Source: Clostridia bacterium (lineage in GTDB: Bacteria; UBA6262; WVXT01; JAUXBS01). From it: a stretch of DNA of 38,305 nt. Position numbers and translations under genes: made by a program. The notes beneath the pieces are model-generated. The model worked only from the letters and a program-made list of their open reading frames with translations. It was not told where the DNA came from and ran no database searches. The stretch is taken from positions 1-38,305 of the forward strand of contig JAUXDE010000002.1 of assembly GCA_030618495.1 (NCBI GenBank). Direction: 5' to 3'. This document shows, in pieces, positions 30,628 to 38,305 of the stretch (position 1 is the stretch's first letter; every line of letters begins with the position of its first letter).

Positions 30628-33300
30628 TTACTTCTCTTCCAATACCGCGTGCGCGGCTGCAAGCCTTGCTATGGGCACCCTGTACGGCGAGCATGAAACA
30701 TAGTTCATGCCTATGTTATGACAGAATTTCACGGTATCAGGATCTCCCCCGTGTTCACCGCAAATACCTATTTCAAGATTCTTATTCGTCTTCCTGCCCT
30801 TCAATATCGCCATTTTCATCAATTCGCCGACCCCCTCCTTATCAACAGTTGCGAATGGATCATTGCCGAGTATTTTATTATCAGTATAATCCTTGAGGAA
30901 CTTACCGGCATCGTCACGACTGAACCCAAAAGTCATCTGGGTTAAATCGTTGGTGCCGAACGAGAAGAAATCAGCCTCCCTGGCTATTTTATCTGCAACA
31001 ATACATGCCCTGGGAATCTCTATCATGGTTCCTATCATATAATTTAACTTAACCTTTTTCTTCTTAATAACTTCCTTTGCAACTCTTTCAATCACAGCCT
31101 TCTGGTTAATGAATTCATTTTCATGCCCAACCAACGGCACCATTACCTCGGGAATAACCTTAACCTTCTTTTTAGTTAACTCGCAGGCCGCCTCAAAAAT
31201 CGCCCTTGCCTGCATTTCAGTAATTTCCGGGTAAGAAACACCAAGCCTGCATCCCCTGTGCCCCAGCATGGGGTTGAATTCATGAAGGCTGTCTTTCTTC
31301 AATTTTAATTTACTAAAACTCACCCCCATTGCTCCTGCAAGTTCTTTGATATCCTTGTCTTCATGAGGAAGGAACTCATGAAGAGGCGGATCCAGAAGCC
31401 TTATGATAACCGGGAAACCGTTCATTGCCTTGAATATCCCTGTAAAATCAGACTTCTGCATGACAAGTAATTTAGCCAACGCCTTCCTTCTGCCTTTTTC
31501 ATCCTCTGATAAAATCATTTCCCTGACAGCCTTAATCCTGTCACCGCCAAAGAACATGTGTTCCGTCCTGCAAAGGCCTATGCCCCTTGCGCCGAAATCC
31601 CTTGCTACTTTTGAATCCTTTGGCGTATCCGCATTGGTCCTTACGTGAATTTTGCTTATCCCGTCAGCCCAGGACATGACTTTTGCGAAGTTGCCCGAAA
31701 GCTGGGGTTCAATTGTCGGGATCTTGTCAAGCATCACCCTGCCCTTTGAACCGTCCAGGGAAATCCAGTCTCCCTGCTTGATAACCACGCTGCCTGCCTT
31801 GAATAACGATTTTCCGTAATTGATCTCAAGCGCGCCGCAGCCAGCCACACAGCACTTTCCCATACCCCTGGCAACCACCGCCGCATGGGATGTCATCCCG
31901 CCCCGGCCCGTAAGTATGCCCTGCGCGGCATCCATCCCCGCGATATCCTCCGGAGACGTTTCAATTCTTACAAGAATGACTTTTTCCCCTCCCTCGGCCT
32001 GCTTCACGGCATCCTCGGCGGAGAAAACCACCCTGCCCGATACGGCTCCCGGCGAAGCGGGCAGCCCCTCGGCAATCACGTTCAACTTTGCCTTCGGGTC
32101 AATAGTTGGGTGCAGCAGCTGGTCAAGCTGTTCCGGCATAACGCGGGAAACAGCGGTTTTCCTGTCAATCAGTTTCTCCTGCACCATATCCACGGCAATA
32201 TTCACCGCGGCTGCCGCAGTCCTCTTCCCGGTCCTTGTCTGCAGAAGGTAGAGTTTTCCCTTCTGAATGGTAAACTCAATATCCTGCATATCTTTATAAT
32301 GTTTCTCCAGCTTTTTATAAACGGTTTCCAGCTCGCTGTACATTACCGGCATCACCTCTTCCAGCGACTTTGACTTCTTGTCCTGCTTCCCTGCCTTGTT
32401 CACGGGCTGAGGCGTCCTGATACCCGCAACCACATCCTCCCCCTGGGCATTTATCAGGTACTCGCCAAAAAACCTTTTTTCTCCCGTGGAGGGGTCTCTC
32501 GTAAAAGCCACTCCCGTGGCGCAGTCATCGCCCATGTTGCCGTAAACCATTGTCTGGACGTTCACCGCCGTACCCCAGTCGCCCGGAATCTTATTCAACC
32601 TCCTGTACTCGATGGCCCTTGCAATATTCCATGAACCGAACACGGCGCCTATCCCGCCCCATAACTGCTTCATGGGGTCTTCGGGAAAGGTTATATTCAA
32701 CTTCTTCTTGATCATCGTTTTAAACTGCCTGACAAGGTCCTTTAAATCCTCTGCGCTCAGCTTGTTGTCATCCTTCACCTTCCTTGCCTTTTTCTTCCTA
32801 TCAAGCAGAACTTCAAATGGATCTTCCTCGTTGCCCTCGGGTTTCATGCCGAGGACTACATCACCGTACATCTGGACAAACCTGCGGTAGCAGTCATAGG
32901 CAAACCTCTCGCTGCCGGACTGTTTTATCAGTCCCTTCACCGTTGTATCGTTTAACCCCAGGTTTAAGACAGTATCCATCATTCCCGGCATTGAAACCCT
33001 CGCGCCCGAGCGTACCGATACAAGCAGGGGATTATTGCTGTCGCCAAACCCTGCGCCCATCGCCTTTTCAACCTTCCTGAGGTTTTTTCCCACTTCATCC
33101 TTCAATCCTGGTGGATAACGCCTGTTATTTTTATAGAATTCCGTACACACATCCGTTGAAATAGTAAAACCGGCAGGTACACGGACCCCCAAATTCGTCA
33201 TTTCCGCAAGGTTTGCTCCTTTGCCCCCGAGCAAATTCTTCATTTTTGCCTTACCCTCCGCTTTCTTCTCGCCGAAGAAATACACATACTTCTTTGCCAT
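30628..33300 (-). CDS. ppdK: Pyruvate, phosphate dikinase
   Basis: This 890-residue protein has an N-terminal ATP-grasp nucleotide domain (KNLLGGKGANLAEMTNLGV, PGMMDTVLNLGLND). The phosphohistidine domain carries H472 in GRGGMTSHAAVVARGMGK. The C-terminal PEP/pyruvate barrel carries the catalytic C870 in YVSCSPYRVPIARL and GICGEHGGDPDTV. It interconverts pyruvate + ATP + phosphate and PEP + AMP + pyrophosphate. In anaerobes it often runs in glycolysis with a PPi economy. Start supported by AGGAGAGGAG a few bases upstream. It follows glyS after a 42-bp gap that holds repeat D. Confidence 0.97.
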   Translation of the reverse strand: MAKKYVYFFGEKKAEGKAKMKNLLGGKGANLAEMTNLGVRVPAGFTISTDVCTEFYKNNRRYPPGLKDEVGKNLRKVEKAMGAGFGDSNNPLLVSVRSGARVSMPGMMDTVLNLGLNDTTVKGLIKQSGSERFAYDCYRRFVQMYGDVVLGMKPEGNEEDPFEVLLDRKKKARKVKDDNKLSAEDLKDLVRQFKTMIKKKLNITFPEDPMKQLWGGIGAVFGSWNIARAIEYRRLNKIPGDWGTAVNVQTMVYGNMGDDCATGVAFTRDPSTGEKRFFGEYLINAQGEDVVAGIRTPQPVNKAGKQDKKSKSLEEVMPVMYSELETVYKKLEKHYKDMQDIEFTIQKGKLYLLQTRTGKRTAAAAVNIAVDMVQEKLIDRKTAVSRVMPEQLDQLLHPTIDPKAKLNVIAEGLPASPGAVSGRVVFSAEDAVKQAEGGEKVILVRIETSPEDIAGMDAAQGILTGRGGMTSHAAVVARGMGKCCVAGCGALEINYGKSLFKAGSVVIKQGDWISLDGSKGRVMLDKIPTIEPQLSGNFAKVMSWADGISKIHVRTNADTPKDSKVARDFGARGIGLCRTEHMFFGGDRIKAVREMILSEDEKGRRKALAKLLVMQKSDFTGIFKAMNGFPVIIRLLDPPLHEFLPHEDKDIKELAGAMGVSFSKLKLKKDSLHEFNPMLGHRGCRLGVSYPEITEMQARAIFEAACELTKKKVKVIPEVMVPLVGHENEFINQKAVIERVAKEVIKKKKVKLNYMIGTMIEIPRACIVADKIAREADFFSFGTNDLTQMTFGFSRDDAGKFLKDYTDNKILGNDPFATVDKEGVGELMKMAILKGRKTNKNLEIGICGEHGGDPDTVKFCHNIGMNYVSCSPYRVPIARLAAAHAVLEEK

Positions 33301-33320
33301 TCTTTTCTCCTCTCCTTTTT

Positions 33321-33346
33321 TTTAATAGGGACAGACACCTATTTAA
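33321..33346. repeat. Short palindromic repeat D after glyS
   Basis: The stretch aatagggacagacacctatt (33324-33343) has perfect AATAGG/CCTATT arms around a short centre and belongs to the same general GGGACAGACAC-type class as the longer repeats. It starts at the glyS TAA stop codon and ends just before the ppdK ribosome-binding site. A run of nine T lies immediately outside it on the plus strand (A-run on the coding strand). Confidence 0.5.
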
Positions 33347-35433
33347 TCTTTTACTACGATTGATGAAAAATCAGCAATTTCCATGAACAGTTTAACTATG
33401 TTCCTCAATAAGGCAAGCCTGTTATCCCTCAGTTTTTGGTCCTTATCCATGACCATTACCTTATCAAAAAACCTGTCCACCGGCTCGCGCAGGCTTACAA
33501 GCCTGCTTAAAACTTCTTCATACTTCCTGTCTTCCAACATCTTTTTAACATCATTTTTGGTTTTATAATATTTTTCAAACAAATCCTTTTCCTCGGGTTC
33601 CTTCAGGTTATCCGGAATGAATTTCAAGCCAATTACATCCAGTCCAAGTTTTTCTTCTGCCTGTTTGAGTATATTTTTCGCCCTCTTGAATGCGCCGGAG
33701 ATTGGTTCAAAATCAGGCAAGGGGTGCAGTTTATGAACGGCATTTACCCTGGATTGAGCATCAACCGGAAAAGAAAACCCCGTGTCAAGAACAGCCTTGA
33801 TTTCATCATAAGCCATTCCTCGTGACTCGAAGATATTCTCGATACGCTGCCTGAAGAACTTCATGATTTGTTTTTTAATGTTATCCTCATCAGGACACTT
33901 CAACAGTTTCAGCGATTCATGAACAAGTTCGTCCAGGGATAAATCCAGTGATTTTTCAAGTATTATTCTTATAATGCCGTGCGCCTGCCTGCGCAAGCCA
34001 TAGGGATCGCCTGACCCCGTGGGAATCCTGCCGGCATAAAAATCACCGGCAATCGTATCAACCTTATCCGCAATGCCCACCACTGCGCCTTCAATGGATT
34101 CAGGAAGATTGCCGTCAGCCGTCAGTGGCATATAATGTTCGCCTATTGCCTTTGCGGTAACCTCGTCTTCCCCGGATATCACGGCATATTCCCTTCCTAC
34201 TTTCCCCTGAAGCTCGGGAAATTCCCTGACCATCTGCGTCATCAAATCCGCCTTGCATAAATACGCAGCCCTGAGGACGGCTTGGCTGTTTAATTTTTTC
34301 GAATTCAGTTTCTCAATCACGAATTTTACCAGTTCGCGAAGCCTTAAAACCTTATCAAAAACGGTTCCTGTTTTTTCCTGGAATAAAACGTTCTTCAGTT
34401 GGTCAACATAATTCTCCAGTTTCCCGGCGGTATCCTGCCTGAAGAAGAACTCGGCATCCTCGAGCCTTGCGGTAAACACCCTTTCATATCCTTCCTTCAC
34501 ATTTTTCATGTACTCGGAAATACCGTCCCTCACACCTACAAAATACGGAAGCAGTTTCCCATCCACATCAACTACCGAGAAATACTTTTGATGATGTTTC
34601 ATACATGTAACAAGAACGTCCTGGGGCAATTTAAGGTATTTCCTGTCAAACTGTCCCAGTATGGGAGTTGGGAATTCAAGGAGATAATTAACTTCATCCA
34701 GCAGGCCTTCATCCTCCAGCAGGAAACCACCCGTTTTCTTTAATACATGGCTTACCGCATTATAAATAATCTTCCTTCTTTCATCCTGGTTAACAATTAC
34801 ATGATTATGCTTCAGGACTTTCTCGTATTTTTCAATGTCTTTTATATTTATCGGTTTTGAAACCAAGAATCTATGCCCGCGCGTGTTTCTTTCCGAGCTA
34901 AGCTTTCCAAGAGAGAATTTCACGGTTTTATTTTTGTAGAGTACGGTAATCCATCTCACGGGCCTGGCAAACTGAAAATCCGATTGGGGCCACCTCATTA
35001 CCCTGGGAAAAGATATGTTCGAAATGAGCGTGGTTATCAGTTCCGGTAATATTTTTCTCGTTTCAAGGCCTTTTTTCGTCTTTTCGGCAAAAACCCTTTC
35101 ATCATCCCCTTTTTTCCTTATAACAAGACTGTCAACCTCCACGCCCTGACTCTTCGCAAAGCCCGCAGCGGCAGGCGTAGGACTGCCTTTTTCATCGAAA
35201 GCCGCTTTCCTTGAAGGGCCCGAAACAATCGTTTTTATATCATCCTGGTGTCCCGCAAGCTCATCCACAACCAGGACAATCCTTCTGAAACTGGCAAATA
35301 CGTGTATTTCCTTGAAACTAATCCTTTTTTCACTAAATAGTTTTCCCGCTGCAACCCCGAGTTGCTTTCTTGCAGAATCAATATATGCGGCAGGAAGTTC
35401 TTCCGCTCCGATTTCAAGTAGAAAATTTTTCAT
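33343..35433 (-). CDS. glyS: Glycyl-tRNA synthetase beta subunit
   Basis: The 696-residue protein starts [19 protein letters not shown], the classic GlyS opening. It includes [63 protein letters not shown] and the HD-domain region [31 protein letters not shown]. The C-terminal anticodon-binding part is present. It forms the alpha2beta2 bacterial GlyRS with GlyQ. The ATG overlaps the glyQ stop by 4 bp (ATGA). The TAA stop lies at the edge of repeat D. Separate alpha and beta genes rather than the dimeric eukaryote/archaeal-like form are normal for most Gram-negatives. Confidence 0.97.
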   Translation of the reverse strand: MKNFLLEIGAEELPAAYIDSARKQLGVAAGKLFSEKRISFKEIHVFASFRRIVLVVDELAGHQDDIKTIVSGPSRKAAFDEKGSPTPAAAGFAKSQGVEVDSLVIRKKGDDERVFAEKTKKGLETRKILPELITTLISNISFPRVMRWPQSDFQFARPVRWITVLYKNKTVKFSLGKLSSERNTRGHRFLVSKPINIKDIEKYEKVLKHNHVIVNQDERRKIIYNAVSHVLKKTGGFLLEDEGLLDEVNYLLEFPTPILGQFDRKYLKLPQDVLVTCMKHHQKYFSVVDVDGKLLPYFVGVRDGISEYMKNVKEGYERVFTARLEDAEFFFRQDTAGKLENYVDQLKNVLFQEKTGTVFDKVLRLRELVKFVIEKLNSKKLNSQAVLRAAYLCKADLMTQMVREFPELQGKVGREYAVISGEDEVTAKAIGEHYMPLTADGNLPESIEGAVVGIADKVDTIAGDFYAGRIPTGSGDPYGLRRQAHGIIRIILEKSLDLSLDELVHESLKLLKCPDEDNIKKQIMKFFRQRIENIFESRGMAYDEIKAVLDTGFSFPVDAQSRVNAVHKLHPLPDFEPISGAFKRAKNILKQAEEKLGLDVIGLKFIPDNLKEPEEKDLFEKYYKTKNDVKKMLEDRKYEEVLSRLVSLREPVDRFFDKVMVMDKDQKLRDNRLALLRNIVKLFMEIADFSSIVVKD

Positions 35434-36272
35434 GGTTTAATTTCCATATACAGTTCAGCAACCTTCTGCGCCAGGGTTCTCACCCTTGCAATAAAATTCG
35501 TCCTCTCCTTCACGCTGATTGCCCCCCTGGCTTCAAGCAGGTTAAATGCATGGGAACATTTCATAACATAATCATGGGCAGGCAGGAGCAATTTCCCGCC
35601 CAGCAGTTTTTCCGCCTCTTTTTCATAAATATCAAAAAGCTTGAATTGCGTTTCAACGGTCGCCTCATCAAAAGCATATTGAGAGAATTCCTTCTCTTCA
35701 TTAAGATGGATTTCCCCGTATTTCACATTCTCTGAATAATCTATGTCGAAAACATTTTCCTTTTTCTGAATGTACATCGCAATCCGTTCCAGCCCGTAGG
35801 TTAATTCCACGGTAACAGGGTTTAATTCAATTCCACCCATCTGCTGAAAATATGTAAACTGAGTTATTTCCAGTCCATCCAACCAGACTTCCCATCCCAG
35901 CCCCCATGCCCCCAGCGTGGGTGATTCCCAGTTGTCTTCCACAAAGCGGATATCATGCTGCTTCGGATTAATCCCTAACTTCTCAAGGCTCGCTATATAG
36001 ATTTTTTGTATGTCTGCCGGCGAAGGCTTGATAACAACCTGGAACTGGTAATGTTTCCTGAGCCTATTCGGGTTTTTCCCATACCTGCCGTCCGAAGGCC
36101 TTCGCGACGGTTCTACATAGGCGGCAGCCCATGGTTTTTTTCCGAGACACCGCAAAAAGGTAGCGGGATTAAAAGTACCCGCGCCTTTCTCAACATCGTA
36201 AGGCTGCAATATTATGCATCCTTCCACTGCCCAGAAATCCTGCAACTTCATTATTATTTTCTGAAAAGTCAT
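35430..36272 (-). CDS. glyQ: Glycyl-tRNA synthetase alpha subunit
   Basis: The class II catalytic subunit shows [74 protein letters not shown] and [22 protein letters not shown], all GlyQ signatures. I chose the ATG at 36272, giving 280 residues, instead of 36290. It matches the usual family start and creates a 4-bp ATGA overlap with recO, the same coupling seen between glyQ and glyS. It makes glycyl-adenylate and charges tRNA-Gly together with the beta subunit. Confidence 0.97.
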   Translation of the reverse strand: MTFQKIIMKLQDFWAVEGCIILQPYDVEKGAGTFNPATFLRCLGKKPWAAAYVEPSRRPSDGRYGKNPNRLRKHYQFQVVIKPSPADIQKIYIASLEKLGINPKQHDIRFVEDNWESPTLGAWGLGWEVWLDGLEITQFTYFQQMGGIELNPVTVELTYGLERIAMYIQKKENVFDIDYSENVKYGEIHLNEEKEFSQYAFDEATVETQFKLFDIYEKEAEKLLGGKLLLPAHDYVMKCSHAFNLLEARGAISVKERTNFIARVRTLAQKVAELYMEIKP

Positions 36273-37033
36273 GAAATCAGTACTTCCCACTGTTTAATAA
36301 ATTTTTCTGTCTTCAATTCACCCGAAAGATGGCTCGAAAGATATGAACCTATTATGCTCTCTAACCCTTTTCTGTGTGACTGGCTAATCCCGGCAGTGTC
36401 TATTTCCGTAAAAGCTTTACTCTCAAAATCCTCGAGGTAATCAATATAACGCCATGGCACGCTGACCGAATTTAAATCTCTTGATTCGCACCTGGGACAG
36501 ATAACTCCGCCCTGAAACGAACTGAATTTCACAATATCCCTTGCGCGCCTGGCGGTTATTCCACAACATGCGCATTTATCAAGACAAAGCTTGTAACCTG
36601 AGGCGGACAGTAACTTCACAACAAAAGCCCATTTAATCACATCCCTGTCACAGTCCGGCATTTGCGAAAAAACTTCGTTCAACATAAAAAACATCTCCGG
36701 GTGAGGCTCATTATCCTCAGTTATCTTATCAATCAATTCCACAATATAACTTGCCGTTATAAACGAATCCAGGTCTTTCCTCAAATAACTGTATGAATTG
36801 ACTGTACTGCAACCTGTTATTTTATATAATTCCGCGCCCTCTTTCTTGTAAAGCATCATTTCATTATAGGAGAAAGGTTCCATTGAAGAACCGTACTTGC
36901 TCTTCATTCTGCGCGCGCCTCTCGCGACAGCCCGCAGTTTGCCCTGATTTCTGGAATACAGAACAACCACCTTATCTGCTTCTCCAAAATCATAGTGCCT
37001 TAAAACAATGGCTGATACTTTATGAAAGCGCAT
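36269..37033 (-). CDS. recO: DNA repair protein RecO
   Basis: An N-terminal OB fold ([42 protein letters not shown]) is followed by a helical domain. A zinc site C154-x2-C157 ... C179-x2-C182 ([14 protein letters not shown]) sits in it. RecO loads RecA with RecR and anneals SSB-coated DNA. Length 254 is typical. GGAG stands about 5 nt before the ATG. The TGA overlaps the glyQ start by 4 bp; recO-glyQ-glyS is a common gene order in several phyla. Confidence 0.93.
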   Translation of the reverse strand: MRFHKVSAIVLRHYDFGEADKVVVLYSRNQGKLRAVARGARRMKSKYGSSMEPFSYNEMMLYKKEGAELYKITGCSTVNSYSYLRKDLDSFITASYIVELIDKITEDNEPHPEMFFMLNEVFSQMPDCDRDVIKWAFVVKLLSASGYKLCLDKCACCGITARRARDIVKFSSFQGGVICPRCESRDLNSVSVPWRYIDYLEDFESKAFTEIDTAGISQSHRKGLESIIGSYLSSHLSGELKTEKFIKQWEVLIS

Positions 37034-37066
37034 ATATCTCCGGGGACAGGTTATCTATGCCCCCTG

Positions 37067-37822
37067 TCAACTGAAGACCTGGAACATCAACGCGGTAATC
37101 AGTATTCCAAAAACAGACCCGGTAATTATTTCCAGTATAGTATGAATACCTTCCCTGTGCCTGCTTTCGGCAATCAACACCGCCATGATTAGCGTCATTC
37201 CTATTAAAACAACATTCTGCGTAATGAAAGCGGTCATGGTTGCAACCGAAAAAGCAAAAGCGCTGTGGAAACTCGGCATTCCGCCGTGTAGGGGCGTCCC
37301 CTTGCCGATATATGATTTCACGGTAATAATCAAAATAAACATTATTACAAGGGAAATGATAATTACGTATTCAGGCGCATTTCTTACCTTTATGAGCAGT
37401 GGAATTGTCATATCATAACCAAAAAACTTTTTCCTGAAAAAAATCAGGTAACCTACCACAACTGCGTTTAACGAAGCCAGAAAAACCATTCCCGCAGCCA
37501 TGTCTTTTATATTTCTTATGGCCGGGCTATATTTCTGACTGAGGAGATTTGATATGTTTTCAACGACCGTATTAAGTATTTCCGTTATGAATACGAGAAG
37601 GATTGTAAATATCAACACTATAACGTCCATTCTCTCCAAATCCAGAAATAAACCGATAATCAAAACAATCAGGGCAATAAGGAAATGTATCCTCATGCTT
37701 CTCTGTGTCTTCAATGTATAAACAACCCCCTTGAGCGCGCAGTCAAAACTGTTAATAAGATTATTTTCCTGCCCTACTCCAGGTTCATTCTCTTCAGGTT
37801 TATTTTTTAAAGGTTCAGGCAA
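37067..37822 (-). CDS. DgkA-type lipid kinase fused to a PAP2 phosphatase
   Basis: Residues 20-130 form a prokaryotic diacylglycerol/undecaprenol kinase with three membrane helices; E81-I-L-N-T-x3-E88 is its catalytic stretch. Residues 140-251 form a PAP2-type phosphatase: G-T-P-L-H-G-G-M-P-S-F-H186 (motif 2) and S220-R-x5-H227 (motif 3). One membrane protein could thus phosphorylate and dephosphorylate undecaprenol or a similar lipid, recycling the carrier used by murein synthesis. The frame starts at TTG (37822), as no ATG precedes residue 43. GAGG lies about 10 nt upstream. It overlaps the end of ybeY by 16 bp. Lipid specificity is inference. Confidence 0.88.
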   Translation of the reverse strand: MPEPLKNKPEENEPGVGQENNLINSFDCALKGVVYTLKTQRSMRIHFLIALIVLIIGLFLDLERMDVIVLIFTILLVFITEILNTVVENISNLLSQKYSPAIRNIKDMAAGMVFLASLNAVVVGYLIFFRKKFFGYDMTIPLLIKVRNAPEYVIIISLVIMFILIITVKSYIGKGTPLHGGMPSFHSAFAFSVATMTAFITQNVVLIGMTLIMAVLIAESRHREGIHTILEIITGSVFGILITALMFQVFS

Positions 37823-38280
37823 TTCAGTATTTCCTCTTCTTTCTTTCTCATTTTTACAGCGTCTTTTTTTCTTTCGTGGTCATAACCAAACAGGTGCAAA
37901 ACCCCGTGCGCGCATAGAAGCGTCAATTCTTTCTTCAGTGAATGATTGAACTTTACGGCCTGGCTTCGCGCCCTTTCAATCGAAATAAAAATGTCCCCGC
38001 CATACACCCTGTTGCCGTGAAAATCGAAGCCGGCGGATTTTCCCGAAAACCCGGAAACCGAAGGGAAAGCAATTACATCCGTAGCCCTGTTAACCTTTCT
38101 GTATTTCCTGTTTATAAGCCTTATGCGGCTGTTATTAACAACCGTTAAACTGATTTCAACCGGAGAAAACCGGACACCCGCATAATGAATGCTTTTTTCC
38201 ACAACCTTTCTAATATGACTCCTATTAAACCGAATCTTATTTTGAAGGTTTCTTATCAGAATCTCTATTTTCATTCTCAT
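37807..38280 (-). CDS. ybeY: Endoribonuclease YbeY (16S rRNA maturation)
   Basis: The metal-binding signature H-x3-H-x5-H appears in CAHGVLHLFGYDHE, preceded by INRKYRKVNRATDVIAFP and GDIFISIERA, all YbeY hallmarks. It acts in 16S rRNA 3'-end processing and ribosome quality control. Four near starts exist: GTG 38298 and ATGs at 38289, 38280 and 38274. The ATG at 38280 has GGAG about 10 nt upstream and gives the usual family N-terminus, so it is preferred, with moderate certainty. Upstream, another frame ends with TGA at about 38287, so a preceding gene may overlap, but only a few of its codons lie in the window. Confidence 0.93.
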   Translation of the reverse strand: MRMKIEILIRNLQNKIRFNRSHIRKVVEKSIHYAGVRFSPVEISLTVVNNSRIRLINRKYRKVNRATDVIAFPSVSGFSGKSAGFDFHGNRVYGGDIFISIERARSQAVKFNHSLKKELTLLCAHGVLHLFGYDHERKKDAVKMRKKEEEILNCLNL

Positions 38281-38305
38281 TGGTGTCATACTCCACACGT
38301 GTATG

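Noticed and set aside
1-38305. tRNA, rRNA or known riboswitch
   Set aside because: No cloverleaf with a TTC-containing T arm, no rRNA-like conserved stretch and no recognised riboswitch core was found by eye in the gaps; a covariance-model scan would be decisive.

Overview
The window looks like a chromosomal segment of an uncultured Gram-negative-type (diderm) bacterium from a candidate phylum. Diderm architecture is shown by an LptD/OstA-like outer-membrane protein, a PorV/PorQ-family beta-barrel and a bifunctional murein synthase. The PorV-like protein next to a giant secreted protein with a Por-secretion-like tail suggests FCB-related or Omnitrophota/Elusimicrobiota-like lineages. That placement is inference; no rRNA, tRNA, phage, IS transposase or CRISPR was seen. 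Coding density is high and no gene-free stretch exceeds 300 bases.

Layout. (1) 1-15342, minus strand: a long cluster read from right to left, tyrS - 29-aa COX24-like peptide - rpmE - prfA - prmC - [hairpin repeat] - murA - hisB - hisA - hisI - trpB2-type gene - accD - folC - ROK kinase - [hairpin repeat] - lptD-like - NDP-sugar epimerase/dehydratase - nucleotidylyltransferase (cut by the window edge). Many junctions are 4-bp ATGA/GTGA overlaps. (2) 15424-18063, plus strand: PBP1A-type murein synthase and a DUF2148 Fe-S protein, divergent from tyrS. (3) 18163-27351, minus strand: a 2730-residue secreted multidomain protein followed by a PorV-like barrel, driven by a near-consensus promoter. 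(4) 27596-30627, plus strand: a GT39/ArnT-like membrane glycosyltransferase and a B12-binding radical SAM protein. (5) 30628-38280, minus strand: ybeY - DgkA/PAP2 fusion - recO - glyQ - glyS - ppdK.

Functionally the window mixes translation (tyrS, glyQS, prfA, prmC, L31, ybeY), envelope building (murA, PBP1A, lptD-like, DgkA/PAP2, sugar-nucleotide enzymes), amino-acid and central metabolism (hisBAI, TrpB2, ppdK, accD, folC, ROK kinase) and one accessory surface module (giant protein plus PorV-like).

The most unusual signals are four. First, palindromic hairpin repeats sit exactly at gene stop codons and in two cases encode the last residues of the protein; two of them are near-identical copies with the loop inverted. 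Second, the giant protein has an Ig-like domain split by three tandem homologous modules and a sorting-tail-like C-terminus beside a PorV homologue. Third, several first-in-operon genes have a (mostly extended) -10 box ending 6-8 nt before the ATG, as expected for leaderless mRNAs. Fourth, the his cluster is compact, lacks hisH/hisF, and is coupled to a TrpB2-type gene.
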